64,000 nt of DNA, from contig CAZWZL010000006.1 of the NCBI GenBank assembly GCA_964638515.1, forward strand, positions 1-64,000, written 5' to 3'. Below are positions 1 to 8,271 of the stretch, piece by piece (the first letter of the stretch is position 1; each line of letters begins with the position of its first letter). Source of the stretch: CAYPGJ01 sp964638515 (lineage in GTDB: Bacteria > Planctomycetota > Phycisphaerae > Phycisphaerales > UBA1924). Under the pieces are notes generated by a model, which saw only the letters and a list, made by a program, of their open reading frames with translations, was not told the origin of the DNA and searched no databases. Both the position numbers and the translations under genes were made by a program.

Positions 1-2
1 GG

Positions 3-974
3 CGCGCCGTCTCGGTCGGCGTCCCCGTGAACGCGGTGGAATTGCTTGAGCGGCTGCTCGATCGAGGCATCACCCCGGAGACCCTCACCGACCAGACCTC
101 CGCGCACGACCCCATGTCGTATGTCCCGGCCGACCTCACCCTGCACGAAGCGGACGAACTCCGCGCCCTGTACCCCAGGGAGTACGAACGGCAGTCCATG
201 AAGACGATGGAGCGTCACGTTCGCGCCATGGTCGACCTGCAGACCCGAGGCGCCGTCACCTTCGATTACGGGAACAACATCCGCCAGCGCGCGCTCGAAC
301 AGGGCTTTGAGAACGCCTTCGCGTTCCCGGGATTCGTCCCGGCGTTCATCCGACCCCAATTCTGCGTCGGACGCGGGCCCTTCCGATGGGCGGCGCTCTC
401 GGGCGATCCGGAAGACATCTACACCACCGATCGCGCGCTCCTCAAAGCGTTCCCCGAACACCAGAGTCTCCGGCGCTGGTTGACCCTTGCGCGCGACCGC
501 ATCCAGTTCCAGGGGCTCCCCGCGCGCATCTGCTGGCTCGGGCTCGGCGAGCGGGACAAAGCCGGCCTGCTCTTCAACGAACTCGTGCGCACCGGCGCGG
601 TCAAGGCCCCCATCGTGATCGGGCGCGATCACCTCGACTGCGGCTCCGTGGCCTCACCCAACCGCGAAACCGAGGGCATGAAGGACGGCACCGACGCCGT
701 CAGCGATTGGGCCATCCTCAACGCCCTCGTTAACACCGCCAGCGGAGCCTCCTGGGTCTCCTTTCATCACGGCGGCGGCGTCGGCATCGGCTACTCACAG
801 CACGCCGGACAAGTCATCGTCGCCGACGGCACGCCCGAAGCCGCACGAAGGCTGGAGCGAGTCCTCACCAACGACCCCGCCATGGGCGTTTTCAGGCACG
901 CAGACGCCGGGTACGAAGTCGCGCAGCAATGCGCGGATCGGCTCGAAGTGGACGTGCCGATGCGGCATTGGTGA
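3..974 (+). CDS. hutU: Urocanate hydratase, C-terminal part (5' end outside window)
   Basis: Urocanase converts urocanate to imidazolonepropionate, the second step of histidine degradation, in the cytoplasm with NAD. The frame is open from the first bases, so the N-terminal part lies before the window; about 323 residues remain. Family signatures are visible: TDQTSAHDP near the start, FDYGNNIR, the FPGFVPAFIRP segment, WLGLGERDKAGL, and NALVNTASGASWVSFHHGGG near the C-terminus, which belongs to the NAD and substrate site. hutG and hutI follow 3.8 kb downstream on the same strand, separated by a decayed gene and an ArsR/SRPBCC cassette, so the hut cluster looks interrupted. Identity is certain; only the start is missing. 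Confidence 0.96.
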   Translation, partial: RAVSVGVPVNAVELLERLLDRGITPETLTDQTSAHDPMSYVPADLTLHEADELRALYPREYERQSMKTMERHVRAMVDLQTRGAVTFDYGNNIRQRALEQGFENAFAFPGFVPAFIRPQFCVGRGPFRWAALSGDPEDIYTTDRALLKAFPEHQSLRRWLTLARDRIQFQGLPARICWLGLGERDKAGLLFNELVRTGAVKAPIVIGRDHLDCGSVASPNRETEGMKDGTDAVSDWAILNALVNTASGASWVSFHHGGGVGIGYSQHAGQVIVADGTPEAARRLERVLTNDPAMGVFRHADAGYEVAQQCADRLEVDVPMRHW

Positions 975-1098
975 GTTCGCGCAACCGCTTTTTGTTGCCC
1001 GCAACACCGGTGCATATGTGGGCCAACGCCGCCCCCGAGCCCACGCCTCGCTGTTGGCTGCCGCTCCATGACATTCGATCGCCTTCCCCGTCACCGGC

Positions 1099-2271
1099 AT
1101 GCGCTTAGTTTGCCTCTCCATCTTCGCGCTCGCCTGCGCGTCCGCCGCCGCCGGGGCCGGGGCCGGGGCCGGGGCCGGCCCCTTCCAATTCACGCAGATC
1201 GATCCGTTCCACAGCAACGGAATCGAGGAAGTCGTGCCGCGCGACGTGAACGAACTCGGCGAAACTTGCGGCGTCTCCACATCGGGCCCCTTCAACGCCG
1301 AATTCCCTTGGACGCCCGCCACCGGCAAGTCCCCGATCACCATCACGTGGCCCCGGAGCCTGAACAACCAAGGCCTCGTGGTCGGCGGCAGCGCCGTCCA
1401 CGACGTCACGACAAGCGCCACCACTTTCATCCCGACGCTGTCCCGCGCCGTGTACGCCCTCGACGTCAACCATCTCGGCGTCGTCGTCGGATACATCGAG
1501 ACCTGCACCTGCTCCAACAGCGACCGCATCCGCCAGTTTCCCTTCGTGTGGGACGCCCAATCCGGCACGCGCGCCGTCGCGCTGCCCGCGGCCCGCGAAC
1601 TCGTTCGGGTCAACAACGAACACGTTGCCGTGGGCAACATCCGCTGGTCTGTCAGCGACAGCGAGGCCTTCGTCTAGAAGATCGACACCGACGAGAACAT
1701 CAACCTCCACACGCTGCTCATTCCTTCAGGCGCGGGAACCACCACCGCGTGCGACATCGATGAGAACGGCGTCATGGTCGGCGCAGGCTGGAATGGCTTG
1801 ACCATCCGCGCGTTCATCTGGTCCGAGCCCGCGAGCTTTACCTATCTCCCCGGGCTTGAAGGAGGCCCCGCCGATCGCGTTTTGCCCGGCGGCATCAGCG
1901 GCGACGACACAGTCACCGGCCGGGCGCGCAGCGGCGAGACGCGCTCGTGGCACGCGTTTATCAAAGACGCGCAATCCGGCATGCAGAACCTCGATGCGCT
2001 CGACGTGGGCCAGCCCGCCAACTTCCGCATGGAGCGCGCGGGCCATCAGCGAAGCCCGGTGGATCGTCGGCGACGGCAAGGTCGGCCCTGGCTTCTGTCT
2101 CTCCCGCGGCTATGTGCTCACCCCGATGTCCGCCCCGGCTGCCTTAATGGCGGTTTCGTCTTCAACTTTGCCGACCTGAATCTCGTGCTCTCCAGCTGCG
2201 GAGCCGCGTGCAACTTCAGCGATCTCAACCTGGTCCATTCGTCCCTCGGCCAGAACTGCCCCGCGAACTGA
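1099..2271 (+). pseudogene. Decayed secreted HAF-repeat protein with C-terminal NFADLNLVLS-type repeats
   Basis: The intact N-terminal piece (1099-1677, 192 aa) has a signal peptide (MRLVCLSIFALACASAAA) followed by GAGAGAGAG, then HAF-like repeats of the form VNxxGxxVGx (LNNQGLVVGG, VNHLGVVVGY). A TAG at 1675-1677 interrupts the frame, but the same frame continues in style (CDIDENGVMVGAG, then HAFIKDAQSG). Near 2036-2042 the homologous reading jumps to the next frame (AISEARWIVGDGKVG), and near 2135-2145 it returns, ending in two copies of a (N)F(A/S)DLNLV motif before TGA at 2269-2271. One nonsense codon and two frameshifts give at least three lesions. Intact relatives are probably secreted propeller-like proteins of unknown role. 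Sequencing error is an alternative for any single lesion. Confidence 0.7.
1153..1176 (+). repeat. GGGGCC hexanucleotide tandem repeat, four copies
   Basis: Four perfect head-to-tail copies of GGGGCC lie just after the signal peptide of the decayed HAF gene and encode the alternating Gly-Ala tract. Such tracts are prone to slippage; six-base changes would not alter the frame. Confidence 0.85.
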
Positions 2272-2374
2272 CGTCCCCAACTCGATCGATCCAACTCCCG
2301 CTCACATGGGGCCAGCCACGCCGCCAGCCCCGTTGTCTGCTTTTCTTTTTTTTCCGCCAAGCCCCGCCGGAGGC

Positions 2375-2403
2375 TTGACCCGCCAATGAACATGTGATAT
2401 TTA
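2375..2403 (+). promoter_or_regulatory. Sigma70-type promoter of the VOC-arsR-SRPBCC operon
   Basis: TTGACC (2375-2380), a 17-base spacer and TATTTA (2398-2403) form a near-consensus promoter about 50 bases before the first gene of the cassette. Its -10 element is embedded in the palindrome at 2394-2409. Confidence 0.7.
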
Positions 2404-2409
2404 TATCAC
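2394..2409 (+). promoter_or_regulatory. Palindromic operator, probably for the ArsR-family repressor
   Basis: GTGATAT-TT-ATATCAC is a perfect 7+7 inverted repeat, AT-rich in a GC-rich region, and it covers the -10 hexamer of the promoter. ArsR/SmtB-family repressors bind short AT-rich inverted repeats over the promoter of their own operon. The ArsR gene is the second gene downstream, so autorepression is a reasonable inference. Confidence 0.6.
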
Positions 2410-2452
2410 CTGTTGGGCGGGCTCGTGGACGCCCCGTGCCCATCAGGAGCAA

Positions 2453-2851
2453 ATGACCATGAACCGACCCACCCACTTTGAAATCCACTCCTCGGACCCC
2501 GACAAGACCGCCGCCTTCTTCCAGGGGATCTTCGGCTGGAAGAGCCAGAAGTGGGAAGGCCCCATGGAGTACTGGGTCGTCAGCACGTCCCCCGACGGCA
2601 AGCAAGGGAGCGAATCGCGCGAGCATCAGGGCATCGACGGCGGGATCATGCGCTCGCGTGACGGTCAGCCCCGCACCGTCAACACCGTCGAGGTGAGAAG
2701 CGTCGATGAGCACATGAAGAAAGTGGAATCCGCGGGCGGACGAGTCGTGGTCCCCAAGATGAGCATCCAAGGCGTCGGCTACGTCGCGTATTGCACCGAC
2801 CCCACCGGCGCTCTCTTCGGCATCATGCACACCGATCCCAACGCGAAGTAG
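2453..2851 (+). CDS. VOC-family (glyoxalase-like) protein
   Basis: A 132-residue protein of the vicinal oxygen chelate superfamily. It begins with the typical HFEIHSSDPDKTAAFFQGIFGW segment, has a central GGIMRSRDG stretch, and ends with YVAYCTDPTGALFGIM, which matches the subgroup annotated as related to lactoylglutathione lyase. Members bind a metal through His/Glu residues and often act on small organic or xenobiotic substrates; the substrate here is unknown. An AGGAG at about 2442-2446 precedes the ATG at 2453, and a second in-frame ATG lies two codons later. It is the first gene of the arsR cassette, directly after the promoter/operator, so it is probably under ArsR control. Confidence 0.85.
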   Translation: MTMNRPTHFEIHSSDPDKTAAFFQGIFGWKSQKWEGPMEYWVVSTSPDGKQGSESREHQGIDGGIMRSRDGQPRTVNTVEVRSVDEHMKKVESAGGRVVVPKMSIQGVGYVAYCTDPTGALFGIMHTDPNAK

Positions 2852-2891
2852 CCCCCCAGATTCCCTCTCGCTCGCCAAGGAGGCGCGTGCG

Positions 2892-3332
2892 ATGACCATT
2901 CAGCCCACCGGAGCACGCCTCGATCACGCGGACGACCCCCTCGACGCGGTCTTTCGCGCGCTCTCCAGCCCCGTGCGTCGTCGGCTGCTCGACTTGCTTC
3001 GAGGAGGCGCCCTCTCGACGAGCGACCTGGGCGAGGCCTTCCCCGAACTTTCGCGGTTCGCAATCATGCAGCACCTGCGCGTGCTGGAAAAGGCCAACCT
3101 TGTGGTTCCGATCAAGATGGGGCGCCAGAAGATGCACTATCTCAACGCCGTGCCCATCCGAGAGGTGTACGAGCGCTGGGTCGGTCGCTTCGAAAGCCAC
3201 TGGGCTGGCGCCCTCGTCGGCCTCCGGCGCAGCCTCGAAGCGAGCGAAGAGGAGCAGAACATCGCGCGAGCCGGAGCATCGCTCGCCCGCGTCAGGAAGT
3301 CGTCGCAACGCGCGCGTCGCGCGAAACCATGA
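2892..3332 (+). CDS. ArsR-family transcriptional regulator
   Basis: A 146-residue winged-helix repressor. Residues 15-100 carry the ArsR fold: LDAVFRALSSPVRRRLLDLLRGG, then the recognition region LSRFAIMQHLRVLEKANLVVPIKMGRQKMHYLNAVP. I see no CXC metal-binding motif, so it is probably not a classical arsenic sensor. Proteins of this type are commonly encoded next to SRPBCC (AHSA1-like) genes, as here. A strong AGGAGG precedes the ATG by about 8 bases. The upstream palindrome at 2394-2409 is its most likely operator. The C-terminus is basic. Confidence 0.9.
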   Translation: MTIQPTGARLDHADDPLDAVFRALSSPVRRRLLDLLRGGALSTSDLGEAFPELSRFAIMQHLRVLEKANLVVPIKMGRQKMHYLNAVPIREVYERWVGRFESHWAGALVGLRRSLEASEEEQNIARAGASLARVRKSSQRARRAKP

Positions 3333-3344
3333 GGAACGGACCAC

Positions 3345-3875
3345 ATGCCCCAAGTGCCGAACGCCGTGTTTTCCATCGACATCAACGCCCCCATCCAACG
3401 GGTGTGGGACGAGATCAACAGGCCAGGCGCATGCCCCGCCATGTTCGGCACGTACCGCCACGGCGAGATGTCCCCCGGCCTGCCGCACCGCTACAGCAAC
3501 GCCAACGGCAAGTATTCCTTTGTGCTCGGAGAGGTCATCGAATCCGCACCCCCCAAACGCCTCATCCACACCTTCCGATTCACGAACTACCCCGAGGATG
3601 AGGCCTCGCTCGTGACGTGGGATCTCTCCGAGATCGGCCCCTCCAGCACACGCGTGCAGGTCACACACACCCGGTTCGCGGGCGAGACCAAGACGTACAA
3701 GTCCGTCTCGAAGGGCTGGCCGAGCATCCTGAAGGGCTACAAGTCCATGCTCGAAACGGGCTCGCTGCCGATGGGGGCTCGAGTGCAGTTCGCCATGATG
3801 AACGCCATGTGCTTCATGCTGCCCAAGCGCATGCGTACAGCGAATCTCGACCCCAGGTTCCGAGAGGCGCGCTGA
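3345..3875 (+). CDS. SRPBCC (AHSA1-like) domain protein
   Basis: A 176-residue START-like protein. The pattern FSIDINAPIQRVWDEINRPG at the N-terminus and RLIHTFRFTNYPEDEASLVTWDLSE in the middle are typical of the SRPBCC/AHSA1 group, a helix-grip fold with a deep hydrophobic ligand pocket. A W near residue 127 within GWPSILKGYKSML is the usual C-terminal helix. It starts 12 bases after the arsR stop codon, so it belongs to the same operon. The ligand is unknown. Genes of this kind beside ArsR regulators may bind or modify a small hydrophobic inducer, but nothing here proves it. Confidence 0.88.
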   Translation: MPQVPNAVFSIDINAPIQRVWDEINRPGACPAMFGTYRHGEMSPGLPHRYSNANGKYSFVLGEVIESAPPKRLIHTFRFTNYPEDEASLVTWDLSEIGPSSTRVQVTHTRFAGETKTYKSVSKGWPSILKGYKSMLETGSLPMGARVQFAMMNAMCFMLPKRMRTANLDPRFREAR

Positions 3876-3903
3876 GCCGCCGTCCCACAGAAGGAGCCCA
3901 ACG

Positions 3904-4764
3904 ATGAGTTCGATCCTCCTCTCATGCATTCTCACCGCGATGATTCTGGTGGTAGGGGCGACCGCCGCGCCGGCAACGGACCGCGCCCCGTTCGTGTGCG
4001 TGGAAACCGTCAATGCGCCCCGCCAGGCGGTGTGGGACGCGATTTCCACCAACGCTGGATGGAAGGCGTTTCTCGGCGTGGACACGCACATCGAGATGCG
4101 TCAGGGCGGTCCCTTTGAGATGTACTTCGCGTCGGATGCCCCGGAAGGAAGCAGGGGCGGCGAAGGCAACACCATTCTCGCGTTCCTCCCGGAAGAATTG
4201 CTCGCCTTCACATGGAACGCGCCGCCGAAGTTCGAGAAGGAGCGACCCGAGCGCACCTGGGTCGTCATCCAACTGATCTCGCTCACTCCGCAGCGCACTC
4301 AGGTGCGCCTCACCCATTCCGGCTGGGACGAGCCCGGGCGCGACACGGGCCGGTGGCACGAGGTGAGAGCGTATTTTCAAACGGCGTGGCCGAGCGTGCT
4401 GGCGGCCCTGCGCCGCAGCGTCGAACAACCTCCCGCCAACGCCCACATGGAGGGCTCCGACCGCCTCTACCTGTATCACATCAATCCGGCCCGCGACACG
4501 TTCGAGCAGGACGCCACCGCGCAAGAGAGCGCCGTTGTCGGCGACCACTTCGAGTACCTCAAGGAGGCCGTCGTCGCAGGCCGCGTCCTGCTCGCAGGGC
4601 CCACGGAGGACGGTTGCGGAGGAATCGTGATCTTCCGAGCCACCAACGAACAGGAGGCCCGCGCATTCGTCGACGCCGACCCGGCCGTCGCGGCGGGCGT
4701 GTTCAAGGCATCCGTCCACCCCTTCCGACTCTCCCTGTTCGCACCAGGCGCGGCGGTACAGTGA
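3904..4764 (+). CDS. Exported SRPBCC-YciI fusion protein
   Basis: A 286-residue protein of two domains behind a hydrophobic N-terminus (MSSILLSCILTAMILVVGATAA), read as a signal peptide. Residues about 30-180 form an SRPBCC/AHSA1 domain (VCVETVNAPRQAVWDAISTN; FEMYFASD; RLTHSGWDEPGRD; the terminal W-SVLAALRR helix). Residues about 190-286 match the YciI/YCII fold, beginning RLYLYHINPAR and including HFEYLKEAVVAGRVLLAGP, IVIFRATNEQEARAFVDADP and the final VHPFRLSLF. It is the last gene of the arsR cassette. Both domains are usually cytoplasmic and separate, so the fusion and the export signal are both unusual. The function is unknown. Confidence 0.8.
   Translation: MSSILLSCILTAMILVVGATAAPATDRAPFVCVETVNAPRQAVWDAISTNAGWKAFLGVDTHIEMRQGGPFEMYFASDAPEGSRGGEGNTILAFLPEELLAFTWNAPPKFEKERPERTWVVIQLISLTPQRTQVRLTHSGWDEPGRDTGRWHEVRAYFQTAWPSVLAALRRSVEQPPANAHMEGSDRLYLYHINPARDTFEQDATAQESAVVGDHFEYLKEAVVAGRVLLAGPTEDGCGGIVIFRATNEQEARAFVDADPAVAAGVFKASVHPFRLSLFAPGAAVQ
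4757..4762 (+). promoter_or_regulatory. Candidate -10 element for leaderless hutG mRNA
   Basis: TACAGT ends exactly six bases before the GTG start of hutG. No Shine-Dalgarno sequence precedes that start. The element overlaps the last codons of the upstream gene, so hutG may have its own promoter. Confidence 0.45.
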
Positions 4765-4768
4765 TCGG

Positions 4769-5743
4769 GTGAAGCTCCCCCACTGCGCCCCAGCCCATTG
4801 GCCCGCGATCCGTTCCGATCGATTCGCCGCGACCATCCGGCGAGATGCGCCCGGCGGCGCACGAGTCGCGCTGCTCGGGCTGCCCGACGAGCTGGGCGTG
4901 CGCCTCAACGACGGCCGCCCGAGCGCTTCCATGGGGCCATCCGCCGTCCGACGCGCTCTGGCCTCCTTCGGAACCGCTTGGGACGGCGCGGAAGAGCGTT
5001 CCCTCGAGGTTGCCACGTTCGACGCGGGAGACGTAATCCCCGCCCCGGGAAACGACGCCGAGGCGCTGCACGCCACGCACGATCGCATCACCGAGGCCGC
5101 ACTCGCGCTGCACCAGGCGGGTATGATCGTCCTCGCGATCGGCGGAGGCCACGATCTGACGCTCCCCACGGTGCGCGCCCTGGCGATGTCCCAGGGCGCC
5201 CCCGTCGGAGGCATCAACGCGGACCCGCACCTGGACGTGCGCGAAACCGTCGGCAGCGGCATGCCCTATCGCGCGCTCATCGAAGACAACCACCTCGACC
5301 CCGAACGGTTCGTCGAGTTCGGCGTCGGCCGCTGGACCAACTCGCGAGCGCACGTCGAATACGTCAAGAACAAGGGCGCCACGCTGATCAGCGTCGAACA
5401 GGCGCTCGCGCATCCCTCGGCCCTCAACGTGACGTTCGACCGAATCTCGCGGGGCCGATCCGAGCACGCATTCGTCTCTATCGACCTCGACGTCATCGAC
5501 GGCGCGCAGGCGCCGGGCGTCAGCGCCGTGTGCCCCATGGGGCTGCCCGTCGAACTGGTCGCCAGGCTCGCCTGGCGCGCCGGAGCGCACCCGAGCGTCC
5601 GCCACTTCGATCTCATGGAGCTTTCCCCGGCCCATGACGACTACGGCGGAGGCGACCCGCAAACCAGCGTCGGGCGCACCGCCCGCGTGGCCGCGCTGCT
5701 CGTGCTCCAATTCCTGGCCGGCGTGCAGGAACGCCCCGCGTGA
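4769..5743 (+). CDS. hutG: Formimidoylglutamase (arginase/ureohydrolase family)
   Basis: A 324-residue binuclear manganese hydrolase of the arginase superfamily. The metal-binding motifs are in order: GGGHD (125-129), DPHLD (152-156, the DAHxD motif with Pro), and SIDLDVIDGAQAPGVSA (237-253). In the histidine pathway the enzyme hydrolyses N-formimidoyl-glutamate to glutamate and formamide. The assignment to this substrate rather than arginine or agmatine rests on context: its stop codon overlaps hutI and hutU is nearby. The start is GTG with no Shine-Dalgarno sequence; a TACAGT six bases before it suggests a leaderless transcript. Confidence 0.88.
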   Translation: MKLPHCAPAHWPAIRSDRFAATIRRDAPGGARVALLGLPDELGVRLNDGRPSASMGPSAVRRALASFGTAWDGAEERSLEVATFDAGDVIPAPGNDAEALHATHDRITEAALALHQAGMIVLAIGGGHDLTLPTVRALAMSQGAPVGGINADPHLDVRETVGSGMPYRALIEDNHLDPERFVEFGVGRWTNSRAHVEYVKNKGATLISVEQALAHPSALNVTFDRISRGRSEHAFVSIDLDVIDGAQAPGVSAVCPMGLPVELVARLAWRAGAHPSVRHFDLMELSPAHDDYGGGDPQTSVGRTARVAALLVLQFLAGVQERPA

Positions 5744-6981
5744 ACATCATCATCCGCCACGCCCGCGCGCTCACGCTCGCCCAGGGCCCGATCCCGCGCC
5801 GAGGACCCGATCTGGCGCGCCTGAGCATCGAGGACGACGCCGATGTCGTCATCGAGGGCGACCGAATCGCCGACATTACCCCGGGCGGCAAGGCGCGCTC
5901 GCGGGACGCCCGCGAGATTCATGCGCACGCCCGCGTCCTCATGCCCGGATTCGTCGACGCCCACACCCACGCCTGCTGGGCCGGCGATCGGCTCGACGAA
6001 TGGGCCCTCAAACGACAAGGCGCCACATACCTCGAAATCCTCAAATCCGGGGGCGGCATCATGTCCACCGTCCGCGCCGTCCGCGCCGCCTCCCAAGCCG
6101 ATCTCGAAGCCTCACTCCGCGCTCGTCTCCGAACCATGCTCCGTGAAGGAGCCACCACCGTTGAGGTCAAGAGCGGTTACGGCCTCTCCACCGAGGCCGA
6201 ACTCAAGATGCTCCGCGCCATCCGCGCCGCGGGTCAGGCCGACAGCGGTCAACCCTGGCCGACCGTCATCCCAACTGCGCTGCTCGGCCACGCGCTCGAT
6301 CCCAGCCAGCCCAACTTCGTCGATCGCACCATCAACGAAACCCTGCCCGCCGTGCATGCCGAGTTCCCCGACATCACGGTCGACGCATACTGCGAGGACG
6401 GCGCCTGGCCCCTCCGCGACGCCGAGCGGTTGTTCGACCGCGCCGCAGGTCTGGGCCATCCCGTCCGAGTCCACGCCGACCAGTTCAATCGTCTCGGTAT
6501 GGTCGAGTGGGCCACCGCGCACAATGCGCGCAGCGTCGATCACCTCGAGGCCACAACCCCCGACGGCCTCGCCTCCCTCGCTCGCTCGAAAACCTTCGGC
6601 GTCGCGCTGCCCATCAGCGGGTTCCACACCGACGGACGCTACGCCGCCATGCGCATCCTCGTCGACGCCGGCGGCGCCCTCGTCATCGCCACCAACTGCA
6701 ATCCCGGATCCGCGCCCTCATCCTCCATGCCGCTGGCCATCGCGCTCGCCGTGCGCATGGGCGGGCTTTCGCCGGCCGAAGCGATCGCCGCCAGCACCGT
6801 CAACGCCGCCGCACTGCTCAATCTCCCCGACCGGGGCGTTCTCGCGCCCGCCCGGCGCGCAGACCTCATTCTCCTCCGTCACACCGACGAGCGCCTGCTC
6901 GCCTTCGAACTGGGCGGCAACCCCGTCGATCTGGTCCTCTGCGCCGGCCGCGTCGTCCAGCCGTCCGCGGACGCCGCGTGA
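5740..6981 (+). CDS. hutI: Imidazolonepropionase
   Basis: A 413-residue amidohydrolase that opens the imidazolone ring of imidazolonepropionate to formimidoylglutamate. The metal-binding HTH lies at residues 75-77 in FVDAHTHACWAGDR; VEVKSGYGLSTE, VRVHADQFN and the late NCNPGSAPSSSMP segment are all family signatures. The GTG start at 5740 overlaps the hutG stop in a GTGA, so the two are translationally coupled. With hutU upstream, every enzyme from urocanate to glutamate is in the window; hutH (histidase) is not and would lie outside or elsewhere. Confidence 0.95.
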   Translation: MNIIIRHARALTLAQGPIPRRGPDLARLSIEDDADVVIEGDRIADITPGGKARSRDAREIHAHARVLMPGFVDAHTHACWAGDRLDEWALKRQGATYLEILKSGGGIMSTVRAVRAASQADLEASLRARLRTMLREGATTVEVKSGYGLSTEAELKMLRAIRAAGQADSGQPWPTVIPTALLGHALDPSQPNFVDRTINETLPAVHAEFPDITVDAYCEDGAWPLRDAERLFDRAAGLGHPVRVHADQFNRLGMVEWATAHNARSVDHLEATTPDGLASLARSKTFGVALPISGFHTDGRYAAMRILVDAGGALVIATNCNPGSAPSSSMPLAIALAVRMGGLSPAEAIAASTVNAAALLNLPDRGVLAPARRADLILLRHTDERLLAFELGGNPVDLVLCAGRVVQPSADAA

Positions 6982-7003
6982 CGCCCGTCTATCATCCCGA
7001 CCC

Positions 7004-7834
7004 ATGATCCCCAAGATCAACGCACAGGAAGCGGACCTCGCCCGCGCCGCCGCCGAGCGAGTCGTCGAGACGCACCAGCGCCTCGTCGAGTTTCTTCGAG
7101 TCGGCCAAACACTCGCCCAGATCGACGCCTTTGTCGCCAAGACCCTCGACGATCTCGCCTCACGCTCCGCCTTTCTCGGCTACCGCGTCCCCCGCTCCCC
7201 CGCCTTCCCCAGCCACGCATGCCTCTCCCTCAACGAGTGCATCGTCCACGGCACGGCCGGCTCATCCGATCAACCGCTCCGCGAAGGCGACGTGCTTAAG
7301 ATCGACATCGGTGTCATCCACAAGGGGTGGATCGGCGACGCCGCGTGGACCTACGCGTTCAAGCACACTTCCGACGAGACGGCCCGCCTCATGGCCTGCG
7401 GTCGCGAGTCGCTCAGCCGAGGCGTGCGCACCCTGCGCCCAGGAAACACCTACCTCGAGTGGGCCAAAGCCGTGCAGTCCTACGTCGAGGGTGAGTGCGG
7501 ATTTCACCTCGTGCGCGGGCTCGGCGGGCACGGCTACGGCCGCAAGCTCCATTCCCGCCCCTTCGTCTCCAACACCGTCCCCGTCGCGCGCGGCGAATGG
7601 GCCGACGCGAACACGCCCTGCACGCCCGGCACGCTCGTCGCCGTCGAGCCCATGATCGCCGTGGGCACCGGCGTCACCGCACAGCACGACTCCGCCCGCT
7701 ACGGCCTCGAATGGCCCGTCTATACCGCCGACGGCTCCATGAGCGTGCACTACGAGCACGACGTACTCATCACTTCCGACGGCCCCGAAGTGCTGACCAA
7801 GGCGCTCGAGCACCTCCCCGATATCGTCGGGTAG
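7004..7834 (+). CDS. map: Methionine aminopeptidase, type I
   Basis: A 276-residue pita-bread peptidase that removes N-terminal Met from nascent proteins. All metal ligands and the active-site His are visible: HACLSLNECIVHG, the two Asp in DIGVIHKGWIGDAAW, GLGGHGYGRKLHSRP, VAVEPMIAVG and VHYEHDVLIT. There is no N-terminal zinc-finger extension. The ATG at 7004 is chosen because the family fold begins right there, although the frame is open far upstream by GC bias. A TATCAT at 6990-6995, eight bases before the start with no Shine-Dalgarno sequence, suggests a leaderless or near-leaderless mRNA independent of hutI. Confidence 0.95.
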   Translation: MIPKINAQEADLARAAAERVVETHQRLVEFLRVGQTLAQIDAFVAKTLDDLASRSAFLGYRVPRSPAFPSHACLSLNECIVHGTAGSSDQPLREGDVLKIDIGVIHKGWIGDAAWTYAFKHTSDETARLMACGRESLSRGVRTLRPGNTYLEWAKAVQSYVEGECGFHLVRGLGGHGYGRKLHSRPFVSNTVPVARGEWADANTPCTPGTLVAVEPMIAVGTGVTAQHDSARYGLEWPVYTADGSMSVHYEHDVLITSDGPEVLTKALEHLPDIVG

Positions 7835-7884
7835 GCTTTGTCGCCCCGCCCCGCCACGCCGGTGGGCGACGAAGGAGACGCCCG

Positions 7885-8271
7885 ATGCGAGTCCGACTCC
7901 TCGACATCACCGACAAGAACCCGCACTCCGCGGCTCCCGAATGGACGCAGTCCGATCTCGAGCGACCACTGCCCCAGAAAATCGCGCAAACGTTCTATAT
8001 CGAGACGCAGGTCTCTCCTGAGGGGCTGCCCCTGTTGCTCTACGGCGGAAAGCACGCGTCGCCCGAGTTTCCGTGGCACCAGCCGCGCATCGCCGGCGGC
8101 GGGCAGGGCTTTCACGAATACACCGACGCCGACGTGGCCATGAGCCTCCGAGTCTGGATGCTCGACACGTTCGAGCAGGCCCTCCCCATCACCGAATCGC
8201 TCGTGCAGGACACCCTCCGAATGCTGGCCGCGGTCTGCGTGCGTGGCGCCCGGGACAAAGGACTGGAATGA
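7885..8271 (+). CDS. Conserved hypothetical protein, 128 aa
   Basis: A small soluble protein starting MRVRLLDITDKNP, with no signal peptide or membrane segment. It has a mixed alpha/beta look with several aromatic and acidic positions (WTQSDLERPLPQK, FHEYTDADVAMSLRVWMLDTFEQ). I do not recognise a family. The start is well supported by GGAGA about nine bases before the ATG. Its stop overlaps the start of the M16 peptidase gene in an ATGA, so the two are translationally coupled. Confidence 0.7.
   Translation: MRVRLLDITDKNPHSAAPEWTQSDLERPLPQKIAQTFYIETQVSPEGLPLLLYGGKHASPEFPWHQPRIAGGGQGFHEYTDADVAMSLRVWMLDTFEQALPITESLVQDTLRMLAAVCVRGARDKGLE

Noticed and set aside
1856..2179. A separate small gene inside the HAF region
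   Set aside because: Its only protein-like part (AISEARWIVGDGKVG) continues the HAF reading of the frame before it, so it is a frameshifted piece of the decayed gene.
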